From Arthrobacter sp. B1805 (GTDB lineage Bacteria; Actinomycetota; Actinomycetes; Actinomycetales; Micrococcaceae): a DNA stretch of 64,000 nt. Each line of letters begins with the position of its first letter. The stretch's first letter is position 1. The stretch spans positions 186,001 to 250,000 of the forward strand of contig NZ_PJIQ01000005.1 in the NCBI RefSeq assembly GCF_002929745.1, written 5' to 3'. The notes beneath the pieces are model-generated. The model ran no database searches. It was not told the origin of the DNA and was given only the letters and a program-made list of their open reading frames with translations. The position numbers and the translations under genes were made by a program. This document shows positions 49,193-57,248 of the stretch, one piece after another.

Positions 49193-49570
49193 CTATGTCT
49201 GGTCGCGCTTTCGCTCATCCCATTTGTCCTCGAGGCTCGACATGAAGCCGCTCTTGCCGCCCGAGGTCGCCTTCGTGGGCCTCCCGAGTGGCTGACCCGC
49301 TTCGACCTGCTTCGACTTCGTCGTTGCGAAGTAGACGCCGCCACCCATGATCAGGAATCCCGCTACCCCGATGAAGATGTTCTGGTACACGATGCCGGCA
49401 AGCAGAACGAGGATGCCGGCGATCGTGATGAGGGACCCGATGACCAGGCGCCTGGTCGACATCGACCTGCGAGTATCGGAAGCCATCGAGTGCGCGAACT
49501 TCGGATCGTCGGCGTGCAACTGCTGTTCAAGCTGATCAAGCAGCCTCTGCTCGTGTTCCGAGAGTGCCAT
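49193..49570 (-). CDS. DUF3040 domain membrane protein
   Basis: 125 residues starting MALSEHEQRLLDQLEQQLHADDPKFA, the DUF3040 signature, then two membrane helices (about 42-61 and 66-84) and a basic tail. The family is conserved upstream of mraZ in Actinobacteria (Rv2169c in M. tuberculosis); function unknown. A strong AAGGAGG site precedes the ATG. Confidence 0.92.
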   Translation of the reverse strand: MALSEHEQRLLDQLEQQLHADDPKFAHSMASDTRRSMSTRRLVIGSLITIAGILVLLAGIVYQNIFIGVAGFLIMGGGVYFATTKSKQVEAGQPLGRPTKATSGGKSGFMSSLEDKWDERKRDQT

Positions 49571-49715
49571 GACCGCCTCCTTGATGTCGGTACCAACGTT
49601 CCTGCATCCAACTAACGTTCCGGACGCGGACCGGGTTCCCGGCAGAGGGAGCGACGACCTCGGGTTCCGGAAGGTGGATTGTGCGTGACGGACGGCAGCT
49701 GGGCTACCTGCTTCA

Positions 49716-49743
49716 AGACTAGTTTGCTACGGGGTGGGTGCAA
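49716..49743 (-). promoter_or_regulatory. Sigma-70-type promoter of the DUF3040 gene
   Basis: TTGCAC (49738-49743), a 16-base gap and TAGTCT (49716-49721) on the minus strand, about 145 bases before the start codon. One of the few clear -35/-10 pairs in the window. Confidence 0.6.
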
Positions 49744-49801
49744 AGTCACAATGCGGTGTTGATCGGGTGTGAGGGCGGTGCTATCCGCCCGTGATTTCCG
49801 C

Positions 49802-51148
49802 TCAATCACGCGGTTTTCGCGGCTCGACGGCAGGGGGACGCAGCCGCGCTCCTGGCACGTCCCGCTTCCCGGCCCGAAGCCGCGCCGGCTGCTCCCCCTC
49901 CGGCTGCTCGTCCTGTCCATCACGTGGTCCGTCCGTCGATTTCACACGCCCCCTCGGAATGAGCAGACCCGCCGGCACGACACCGGCCTCCCCGAATTTG
50001 CGGTTCACGTCGTCCAGCGCGCGCTCCGCTATCCTCCAGTTGTCGTCCCGCCGATCGATCGTCAGCTGTGTGGACCCGTCGCCGCCCGGCTCGAGCGATT
50101 CGGCGCGCAGGCCGATCAACCGGACGGCCATCGGCCGGTCCCCCAGCGCTGCCAGCAGCGCGGTGGCGGCACTGTAGAGGGCGTGAGCGCTGTCCACCGG
50201 CTCGTCCAGCTTCCGGGACCGCGTGAGAGTCGAGAAGTCGGCATAGCGGAGCTTCAGGGCTACCCCCCCGGCACGGTAGCCGGAGGACCGAAGACGCGTG
50301 GCGGTCCTGTGCGCGAGCCTCAGGAGTTCCCTGCGCAGCACGTCCGTATCGTCCACATCGCTCGAGAAGGTCTCTTCCGCACCGATGCTCTTCTCGGGCC
50401 TGGAGACCACCACGCGCCTCGGGTCCCGACCCCAGGCGAGGTGGTGTACGTGCTCCCCCGACGCTCCCAGCAGGCTCCGGAGGGTCGAGAGCGGCGTACG
50501 GGCGACATCTTCGACGGTTCGGATGCCGATGCGGGCCAGGACTTCCTGGGTCTTCGCTCCGACGCCCCACAGGGCGGACACCGGCAGGGTATGGAGGTAG
50601 GCGACCGTCTGGTCACCCGGGATGAGCAGGAGGCCGTCGGGCTTCGCCCTGGTCGACGCGATCTTCGCGACGAACTTGGTGCTGGCTGCCCCGACACTGG
50701 CCGTGATGCCGAGAGTGGAGCTGATCTCGGCACGGACCTGTTCCCCGATCTCGCGGGGGCCGCCGAGCCTGCGCATCGAACCGGCGACGTCGAGGAAGGC
50801 CTCATCGACACTCAGCTGCTCCACGTCGGGCGTCACGGAGCGGAAGATACCCATCACCCGGGCGGAGACCTCGGCGTAGCGCCGCTGGTGAGGAGGAAGG
50901 ATCACGGCCGTCGGGCACTGACGCATCGCCACCGACATGGGCATCGCTGAGCGGACTCCGAACCGGCGAGCCTCATAGGAGGCCGAGAGTACGACGGACC
51001 GTCCGGACGGTGAGCCGACGATCACCGGGACACCGCGGAGGTGAGGATGATCCAGCAGTTCGACGGAGACGAAGAAGGCATCCATGTCGATATGCAGGAT
51101 GTGGCACTCCGCATGCTCAACCGCCGTCGGGCGCTCGTCCTTTGACAC
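49802..51148 (-). CDS. dinB: DNA polymerase IV (translesion, Y family)
   Basis: 448 residues. The catalytic acids lie in ILHIDMDAFFVSVE (Asp21/Asp23) and QLSVDEAFLDVAG (about 115-127); SYEARRFGVRSAMPM, the helix-hairpin-helix region (LPVSALWGVGAKTQEVLARIGIRTVEDVA) and a little-finger domain follow. The last 60 residues are basic and disordered-looking. It copies past damaged bases. GTG at 51148 fits the leaderless -10; no LexA box is visible upstream. Confidence 0.95.
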   Translation of the reverse strand: MSKDERPTAVEHAECHILHIDMDAFFVSVELLDHPHLRGVPVIVGSPSGRSVVLSASYEARRFGVRSAMPMSVAMRQCPTAVILPPHQRRYAEVSARVMGIFRSVTPDVEQLSVDEAFLDVAGSMRRLGGPREIGEQVRAEISSTLGITASVGAASTKFVAKIASTRAKPDGLLLIPGDQTVAYLHTLPVSALWGVGAKTQEVLARIGIRTVEDVARTPLSTLRSLLGASGEHVHHLAWGRDPRRVVVSRPEKSIGAEETFSSDVDDTDVLRRELLRLAHRTATRLRSSGYRAGGVALKLRYADFSTLTRSRKLDEPVDSAHALYSAATALLAALGDRPMAVRLIGLRAESLEPGGDGSTQLTIDRRDDNWRIAERALDDVNRKFGEAGVVPAGLLIPRGRVKSTDGPRDGQDEQPEGEQPARLRAGKRDVPGARLRPPAVEPRKPRD

Positions 51149-51154
51149 GCAGTC

Positions 51155-51160
51155 ATCGTA
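51155..51160 (-). promoter_or_regulatory. -10 hexamer for leaderless dinB transcript
   Basis: TACGAT exactly 6 bases before the GTG start; no ribosome site between. Confidence 0.45.
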
Positions 51161-51272
51161 CGCAGTGCCACTGACACGCGGGCGCGGCGTCCGGCGGAAC
51201 GGCGGGCAGAGGGCGCACCGCCCTCCGGATAGAGTGGGATCACCACGACCAGCCGAGCTGCCCGGGAGATCC

Positions 51273-52397
51273 ATGCTGTCCGCACCCGCCACCCCCGACC
51301 AGGGCGGCTCCACTCCCGAGACCATAGCGGCGGAGCAGGACCTGTTCCGGGCCGCACTCACGAGCAGTATCGACGACTTCCTCACGGACCAGCGGGATGT
51401 CCTCGCAGCCATTTCCGTCGAGTCGCTTCCCCTGATCACGAGCATCGCGGCCCTGACGAGCGGGGGCAAGCGGATGCGCGCCCTCCTGTGCTATTGGGGG
51501 TGGCGGGCGGCCGGCGGCTCACCGGCAGCACCTGCTCCCGTGATGGCGGGGACGGCCCTCGAGTTCTTCCAGGCGGCTGCCCTGATCCACGACGACATCA
51601 TCGACCGTTCGGATACGCGGCGAGGACGCCCCAGTGTCCACCGGCAGTTCACGACACGGCACGCGGACGCGGGCTGGCACCTCGACCCCGAGCGCTTCGG
51701 CGTCTCGGCGGCGATCCTGGCGGGCGACCTCTGCCTCGCGTTCAGCGAGGAGCTGTTCACTGCGTCTTGCTCCGGTACGGGTGGTAGTGCGGCGAGGACG
51801 ATCTTCAACCGCATGCGGACGGAGGTCATGGCGGGCCAGTACCTCGATCTCCTGGAGGAGGCTGTCGGCCCCGATCAGGCACCGGTGGTGGCTGAACAGC
51901 GCGCCCTGAACATCCTGCGCTTCAAGTCGGCGAAGTACTCGATGGAACGTCCACTCATGCTCGGCGGTGCTCTGGCGGGTGCGGACGGCGCCCTGCTGGC
52001 GGCCTACTCGGCCTTCGCGCTGCCCCTCGGAGAGGCGTTCCAGCTGCGCGACGACGTCCTGGGCGTGTTCGGCGATCCCGAGGTCACGGGGAAACCGGCG
52101 GGCGACGATCTCCGCGAGGGGAAGCGGACCTTCCTCATCGCGCGCGCCACCGGCGCGAGCGACGATCGGGCCTGTGCCGAGATCAATGCGATGCTGGGTG
52201 ACACGGACATGGACGCCGGCGCTGTCGAGAGGCTGCGGTCGCTCATCACGGCCAGCGGCGCGCTGGCCCACACGGAACAGCTCATCGAGGAGAAGTCCGG
52301 GGAGGCGTTCGCCGCGCTGTCCACGCTGCCGGTCGATCCGGTCTCACGCCAGGCTTTGCAACTGCTCGCCGAGGCGGCCGTCACCCGCACGGCCTGA
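51273..52397 (+). CDS. Polyprenyl diphosphate synthase (geranylgeranyl/farnesyl type)
   Basis: Adds isopentenyl units to allylic diphosphates, feeding carotenoid, menaquinone or undecaprenyl pathways. 374 residues with GGKRMRALLCYWGW, the first Asp-rich motif IHDDIIDRSDTRRGRP and the second, QLRDDVLGVFGDPEVTGKPAGDDLREGKRT. Chain length cannot be judged safely from this. GGGAG 4 bases before the ATG at 51273 sets the start; TAGAGT at 51230-51235 is a possible -10. It is divergent from dinB and holds the position of M. tuberculosis idsA2. Confidence 0.92.
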   Translation: MLSAPATPDQGGSTPETIAAEQDLFRAALTSSIDDFLTDQRDVLAAISVESLPLITSIAALTSGGKRMRALLCYWGWRAAGGSPAAPAPVMAGTALEFFQAAALIHDDIIDRSDTRRGRPSVHRQFTTRHADAGWHLDPERFGVSAAILAGDLCLAFSEELFTASCSGTGGSAARTIFNRMRTEVMAGQYLDLLEEAVGPDQAPVVAEQRALNILRFKSAKYSMERPLMLGGALAGADGALLAAYSAFALPLGEAFQLRDDVLGVFGDPEVTGKPAGDDLREGKRTFLIARATGASDDRACAEINAMLGDTDMDAGAVERLRSLITASGALAHTEQLIEEKSGEAFAALSTLPVDPVSRQALQLLAEAAVTRTA

Positions 52398-52435
52398 CCG
52401 GACCACGCCGCCACCCGCACGGCCTGACCGGACCC
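52383..52435. repeat. Tandem duplication covering the polyprenyl synthase stop codon
   Basis: CACCCGCACGGCCTGACCGG at 52383 recurs at 52413 with a 30-base period. The first copy encodes the last residues (TRTA) and TGA stop. Because 30 is a multiple of three, the second copy puts an identical TRTA-stop in the same frame, ten codons on. Confidence 0.9.
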
Positions 52436-52563
52436 ACACCGAACCGGCCGGACAGCATCGGCAAGCAGACTGGAATGGTTCCCGGTACTGCGGCTCCTCC
52501 TACAGCCCGGGACGGTACCGGCTCAGGCACGTGCCTAAACGCCGCGCGGTTCGACCTGCGCAG

Positions 52564-52944
52564 CTACCAGGCGGCGGCTTGTGCCCGACGACGTATCTCG
52601 GTCTTCCGCCCCGCACGGAGAGCGTCGATCGGCCGGCCGGGTAGCGACTCGTCCTCGGTGTAGAGCCACCGGATGATGTCCTCGTCGCCGTAGCCCGAGT
52701 CCGCGAGGACCACGACGGTGCCCTTCAGACTGTCGAGCACCTCACCGTCCGCGAGGAACTCGGCGGGAACGCTCCTGATCTTCCGCTCACCGACCCTGAC
52801 GCTCACCAGGGACCGTTCGCTGATCAGCGAATGCACCTTGGTGATGGGCAAGCCGAGAGTGGCGGCCACTTCGGGAAGATTGAGCCAGGCGGGAACGAGT
52901 TGTTCGAGTTCAGTCACCGTCCAAGGGTGCCACGGCTTCAGCAC
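52564..52944 (-). CDS. Rv2175c-type winged/HTH DNA-binding protein
   Basis: 126 residues with a helix-turn-helix (LNLPEVAATLGLPITKVHSLISERSLVSVRVGERKIRSVPAEFL), then DSGYGDEDIIRWLYTEDESLPGRPIDALRAGRKTEIRRRAQAAAW. The end closely matches M. tuberculosis Rv2175c, the DNA-binding substrate of kinase PknL, whose gene is its neighbour there. Here a PASTA kinase gene lies 2 kb away. GTG at 52944 is used; GTG at 52920 (VTELEQL) is also possible. The N-terminal tail has Thr residues that could be phosphorylated, as in Rv2175c. Confidence 0.88.
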   Translation of the reverse strand: MLKPWHPWTVTELEQLVPAWLNLPEVAATLGLPITKVHSLISERSLVSVRVGERKIRSVPAEFLADGEVLDSLKGTVVVLADSGYGDEDIIRWLYTEDESLPGRPIDALRAGRKTEIRRRAQAAAW

Positions 52945-53072
52945 ACAACTCCACTCGCGGGAGGTGCCGCCCGACCGCCCGGATCGAAGCGATCAGCGCA
53001 GGGACTCCCGGGCTGGAAACACCCGATGGGAGCGACACGCCGTAACCGGTCCTCCACCAATTTCGGGATCTC

Positions 53073-53100
53073 TTGTGCTAGCGACTTTTTCGTGTAAATT
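53073..53100 (+). promoter_or_regulatory. Promoter of the LysM/transglycosylase gene
   Basis: TTGTGC (53073-53078), 16-base gap, TAAATT (53095-53100). The start would be near 53107, leaving a leader of about 130 bases with a GTCAC/GTGAC inverted pair at 53108 and 53133. Confidence 0.5.
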
Positions 53101-53236
53101 CACAGGAGTCACACAAGTAACAATATCAACAGGTGACACAAGAGCATCACAGCACCTGCATGCGCCCGGACAGGAAGAACTGCCCCGGGCACGTGCGTCC
53201 GCGCGGACTCAGCCGCCAACAGACGAGGAACGAAAC

Positions 53237-54808
53237 ATGACTGCCCAGCGTTCGAACGCACCGCTGAACGGCACCAGCAGGAGGGCACGCGGCACCAGCT
53301 CGCGTGGCCTGAATGTCGCCGTGACCACCGCCGCTCTGCCTGCGGTGATCCTCTCCTCCGTAGCCCTGGCTCAGCCTGCGTCGGCGGCTCCAGGTCAGCA
53401 GGCACCGGCTGCACGGCATCTCGGAGGGACAGCAACACCAGCCACCCAGCGTGCGGTCGTACCAGCGGCACTGGTCGCCACCCAGATCCCTGCGCAGAAG
53501 ATCGCTGTCGCGACGCAGAACGTGCCGAGCGAATACACCATCAAGCCGGGCGACACGATCGGTGCGATCGCGAAGCGTTTCGGTCTCGTCACCCAGGAAG
53601 TCCTCTCGCTCAACTCCCTGGACGCGCGCACCCTCATCTTCCCGGGCCAGAAGATCAAGCTGACGGGATCCGCTTCGCCCACAGCCGGGCCGGCTGCCCC
53701 CGCAGCTCCTTCGCCCGCGTCCGGTGCCGGCTCCTACACCGTCAGGTCGGGCGACACGCTCGGAGCCATCGCAGCCCGTCACGGCGTGGACCTGCGGACC
53801 CTTCTCCAGTCCAACGGTCTCTCGATGACGTCCATCATCCACCCGGGCCAGAAGATCAGCCTGGGCGGACCCGCTCAGACGCCGGAGAAAGCTGCACCCG
53901 CACCCGCTGCACCCCCTGCACCCGAAGCCGGAGCGTCCTACACGGTCAAGCCGGGAGACACCCTCAGCGCTATCGCAGCCCGCAACGGCGTCAGCCTGCA
54001 GGCCGTCCTCGCGTCGAACAACCTGTCGATGACGTCGATCATCCGTCCCGGCCAGAAGCTGACGCTCGGCGCCACCGTCAGCACGCAGTCCACGCCACCG
54101 GCGACGGCGGCACCCGCCGCTCCCGCTCCCGCTCCCGGCAGCTACAGCGTCAAGGCGGGTGACACCCTCGGGGCCATCGCCTCACGACATGGAGTCAGCC
54201 TCGGCGATCTCCTGGCGGCCAACAACATGTCGCGAACGACCGTCATCTACCCGGGCCAGAAGCTCGCACTGCCCGGTGCCGGTTCTGCTCCCGCACCGGC
54301 AGCCGTCCCCGCACCGACCGATCTCGTTCCGTCGACCTTCCTCGGATACAGCTACCCGGACAAGGTGGTGGCGGACGCCAACGCGAACAAGGCCCTGCTC
54401 AACTCCCTTCCCGCCCCGTCGCAGGCGGAGATGAAGCAGATCGTCGCCGACACCGCGAGGTCCATGGGCGTGGACCCGAGCCTCGCCATGGCCTTCGCCT
54501 TCCAGGAGTCGAGCTTCAACCAGCGGGCCGTGTCGCCGGCGAACGCCATCGGCACGATGCAGGTCATCCCCTCGTCCGGGCAGTGGGCGGGCGACCTCGT
54601 CGGGCGCAAGCTCAACCTGATGGATCCCTACGACAACGCAACGGCAGGCGTGGCCATCATCCGGTCGCTCATCCGGACCAGCCCGTCGCTCGACGTCGCC
54701 ATCGCCTCCTACTACCAGGGTCAGTACTCGGTACAGAACCGTGGCATGTTCGAGGACACCAAGCAGTACGTCGCCGCGATCAAGGCGCACCAGAACAACT
54801 TCCGGTAG
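53237..54808 (+). CDS. Secreted LysM-repeat lytic transglycosylase
   Basis: 523 residues. A signal peptide (basic MTAQRSNAPLNGTSRRARG, hydrophobic VAVTTAALPAVILSSVALA, cleavage near QPASAAPG) is followed by four LysM domains (about 100-140, 168-210, 233-278, 300-345), each YTVKPGDTLxAIAxRxGVxL...PGQKL, joined by Ala/Pro linkers. The C-terminal SLT domain (about 395-523) has the catalytic Glu in AMAFAFQESSFNQRAVS and AIGTMQVIPSSG. It should bind and cleave peptidoglycan outside the cell. GAGGA 7 bases before the ATG marks the start. It separates the Rv2175c-type gene from the kinase gene. Confidence 0.93.
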   Translation: MTAQRSNAPLNGTSRRARGTSSRGLNVAVTTAALPAVILSSVALAQPASAAPGQQAPAARHLGGTATPATQRAVVPAALVATQIPAQKIAVATQNVPSEYTIKPGDTIGAIAKRFGLVTQEVLSLNSLDARTLIFPGQKIKLTGSASPTAGPAAPAAPSPASGAGSYTVRSGDTLGAIAARHGVDLRTLLQSNGLSMTSIIHPGQKISLGGPAQTPEKAAPAPAAPPAPEAGASYTVKPGDTLSAIAARNGVSLQAVLASNNLSMTSIIRPGQKLTLGATVSTQSTPPATAAPAAPAPAPGSYSVKAGDTLGAIASRHGVSLGDLLAANNMSRTTVIYPGQKLALPGAGSAPAPAAVPAPTDLVPSTFLGYSYPDKVVADANANKALLNSLPAPSQAEMKQIVADTARSMGVDPSLAMAFAFQESSFNQRAVSPANAIGTMQVIPSSGQWAGDLVGRKLNLMDPYDNATAGVAIIRSLIRTSPSLDVAIASYYQGQYSVQNRGMFEDTKQYVAAIKAHQNNFR

Positions 54809-54835
54809 GCCTGCATCGGCGGACGCGGCATCGAT

Positions 54836-54871
54836 GGAGGGGGCGGGACCCGTGGTGGTCCCGCCCCCTCC
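54836..54871 (+). terminator. Hairpin after the LysM/transglycosylase gene
   Basis: Fifteen-base perfect stem (GGAGGGGGCGGGACC / GGTCCCGCCCCCTCC) with a 6-base loop, but no U-run. It ends 13 bases before the next gene's -10. Confidence 0.7.
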
Positions 54872-54884
54872 TGCTGTGCCCGCT

Positions 54885-54890
54885 TAGTAT
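54885..54890 (+). promoter_or_regulatory. -10 hexamer for leaderless PASTA kinase transcript
   Basis: TAGTAT exactly 6 bases before the GTG start, close to TATAAT. Confidence 0.6.
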
Positions 54891-54896
54891 CGAGAG

Positions 54897-57173
54897 GTGC
54901 ACCAGCAACGGAAGGACCCTCTCGAGGGCGCGATCGTCGACGGACGCTATCTCGTCCATTCGCGTCTGGCCCGCGGCGGCATGTCCACTGTCTATCTGGC
55001 CACGGATCATAGGCTGGACCGCCGGGTGGCGTTGAAGGTCCTGTACCCCCACCTTGCCGAGGAGCCCGGCTTCATCGACCGCTTCGAGCAGGAGGCGAAG
55101 TCCGCGGCGCGCCTGTCCCATCCCCACGTGGTCGGTGTCCTCGACCAGGGCGTGGACGACGTCGGTGGACAGCCAGTCGCCTACCTCGTCATGGAGTTCG
55201 TCGCCGGCAGGACCCTGCGCGACGTCCTGCGCGAGCACGGCCGCCTGACCCCACGCCACGCCCTCGTGCTGCTGGACGCCGTGGTGGAGGGTCTGGCCGC
55301 AGCACACGAGGCCGGTTTGATCCACCGCGACGTCAAGCCCGAGAACGTCCTGCTGTCCGACAGCGGCCAGGTGAAGATCGCCGATTTCGGCCTCGCCCGC
55401 GCGGTCTCTGCCGCTACCGGGACGGCGACGCTGGCCGGGACCGCCGCCTACCTCTCGCCCGAGCTGGTGCTCGGCCGCCCGGCCGAGGCCCAGAGCGACA
55501 TCTACTCCACCGGCGTCATGCTGTACGAGCTCCTTACGGGACAGCAGCCTTTCACGGGCGAGAATCCCATCCAGGTCGCGTTGCAGCACGCGCAGGCCGA
55601 CGTTCCGGCACCATCGGTACTCCTACCCGGACTTGCACCCGATATCGACGAACTCGTCCAGTGGTGCACCTCGCGGGATCCGGAGGACCGTCCGGTCGAC
55701 GGATCGGCACTCCTGGGCGAACTGAGGCACATCCGTACCACCCTGAGCGACGAGGACCTGGACTTTACGGCAGCTGATGCCGGCGTGCTGCCTCAGCACC
55801 AGGATCACCCCACAGTCGCCGTCGTACCCCCTTCTCCCCTGGACGACGCACGGACCGAGGTGTTCAAGCGCGCAGCGTCACGGTACGACGACGGCACGAC
55901 CGCTCCGTCCGGTTGGACGGAGGTGCTGCCCGGGGTTGGGAACGGCGACGACACGACGCGTGTCATCAGCGGCGATCGGCACGCGACGCGGGTGATCGGA
56001 GCGATGCCACCGAGGCCGCCGTCGCCCGTGCATCAGGGACTGCCGAACCCGAACGCCACCTCTCGGTTCAGTAGGAACGAGGCCGAGCACGACCACCGGC
56101 ACGGCACCTGGGACGACGACGCAGCCGACGATGAGCCGGGACTGCGTTCCGACGCCCGCTTCGTCGACGCTCCGGCCGATGGACCATCCGCACGGCACGG
56201 GGGCAGCAGTGCTGCTCCACTGTCGAAGAGGCAGCAGGCACGGCAGGCGCAGCGACCGCAGAAAACCCTCCGCAGCCGGGCCGCGCATCGCTCGGTGCGC
56301 CTGCTCGTGGTCCTGCTGGTGCTCCTCGCAGCCCTCGTCGCAGGAGCGGGTTGGCTTCTCGGCGCGGGGCCGGCAGGCGTGGTCTCCCTCCCCGACGTCG
56401 CCAATGTACCGCTTGCGGAAGCACGTGCCGCCCTGGGCGAGGAAGGGCTGGCGACGCTGTCCACCGAGGAAGTGTTCGACGAGGAGGTGCAGCCAGGACT
56501 CGTCGTCGCTACCGATCCGGGTGCCTTCTCGGAGGTGCGACGCTTCGAGCGCGTCGAACTCATCGTCTCGAAGGGCCCAGAGCTGTTCCGGGTTCCGGAC
56601 CTGCTGGGTCTCACACGATCGGACGCCGGCGCGGAGCTCCAGGATGCCGGGCTCGCCGTCGGCGGCCTGCAGGAGGAGTACAGCGAGTCCGTACCGGCGG
56701 GCGACGTCGTCCGCCAGGCCCCGGAGCACGGGGCGGAGCGTCGCCGCCACTCCACCGTGGACCTTGTCGTGTCCCTCGGACCCGCGCCCGTCGCAGTCCC
56801 CGACGTCGTCGGGCTCACCGAGCGGGAAGCAGTCACCGCACTCTCGGATGCCGGACTCGAAGCGGTGGTGAGCGATGTCCCGGAGTACAGCCGCACCGTG
56901 CCGGCGGGCGCCGTGCTCGGCCAGAACCCTTCGGGCGTCGGTGTTCCGCGCGGAACGCGAGTGACGCTGACACTGTCCCAGGGGCCGCGCATGGTCAAGG
57001 TGCCGAACGTCTTCTCGTTGCCGGAGGGTCGCGCGGTCGACGCCCTCGAGGCGGCCGGGTTCGCCGTGCAGGTCGACTACACCTTCGGCAGTGCGGTGCT
57101 CGGGCTGGTAGCGGGCCAGAGCCCGTCGGGCGAGCAGCCGGAGGGTACGACCATTCGCATCACGGTCACCTAG
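54897..57173 (+). CDS. PASTA-domain serine/threonine protein kinase (PknL/PknB type)
   Basis: 758 residues. Kinase domain 17-280 with the Gly loop (LARGGMSTVY), Lys47 (VALKVLY), HRDVKPEN (143-150, catalytic Asp145) and DFG (163-165), all intact, plus an activation loop with several Thr. A disordered linker follows, then a membrane helix (about 466-488) and four PASTA domains (about 490-758; VPDVANVPL, VPDLLGLTR, VPDVVGLTE, VPNVFSLPE). PASTA domains sense peptidoglycan fragments or lipid II outside. Its place beside the Rv2175c-type gene and aroG matches pknL, though mycobacterial PknL lacks PASTA domains. Confidence 0.96.
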   Translation: MHQQRKDPLEGAIVDGRYLVHSRLARGGMSTVYLATDHRLDRRVALKVLYPHLAEEPGFIDRFEQEAKSAARLSHPHVVGVLDQGVDDVGGQPVAYLVMEFVAGRTLRDVLREHGRLTPRHALVLLDAVVEGLAAAHEAGLIHRDVKPENVLLSDSGQVKIADFGLARAVSAATGTATLAGTAAYLSPELVLGRPAEAQSDIYSTGVMLYELLTGQQPFTGENPIQVALQHAQADVPAPSVLLPGLAPDIDELVQWCTSRDPEDRPVDGSALLGELRHIRTTLSDEDLDFTAADAGVLPQHQDHPTVAVVPPSPLDDARTEVFKRAASRYDDGTTAPSGWTEVLPGVGNGDDTTRVISGDRHATRVIGAMPPRPPSPVHQGLPNPNATSRFSRNEAEHDHRHGTWDDDAADDEPGLRSDARFVDAPADGPSARHGGSSAAPLSKRQQARQAQRPQKTLRSRAAHRSVRLLVVLLVLLAALVAGAGWLLGAGPAGVVSLPDVANVPLAEARAALGEEGLATLSTEEVFDEEVQPGLVVATDPGAFSEVRRFERVELIVSKGPELFRVPDLLGLTRSDAGAELQDAGLAVGGLQEEYSESVPAGDVVRQAPEHGAERRRHSTVDLVVSLGPAPVAVPDVVGLTEREAVTALSDAGLEAVVSDVPEYSRTVPAGAVLGQNPSGVGVPRGTRVTLTLSQGPRMVKVPNVFSLPEGRAVDALEAAGFAVQVDYTFGSAVLGLVAGQSPSGEQPEGTTIRITVT

Positions 57174-57187
57174 GACAGGCTCCGGCG

Positions 57188-57231
57188 GAACGACTGAAGG
57201 CGGCCACCGGGGTGGCCGCCTTCAGTCGTTC
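57188..57231. terminator. Bidirectional hairpin between the convergent kinase gene and aroG
   Basis: Perfect 21-base stem starting GAACGACTGAAGGCGGCC with a 2-base centre, 15 bases past the kinase stop. No strong U-run on either side. Confidence 0.75.
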
Positions 57232-57248
57232 TCCCTGGTCGTCGGACC

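Noticed and set aside
51149-51272. LexA box for dinB
   Set aside because: No GAAC-N4-GTTC or close variant is present between dinB and the polyprenyl synthase gene.
53101-53236. c-di-AMP (ydaO) riboswitch
   Set aside because: The conserved core sequence was not found by eye; kept only as a candidate structured leader.
53500-54270. Internal DNA repeats in the LysM gene as a mobile or CRISPR-like element
   Set aside because: They are the coding repeats of four LysM domains.
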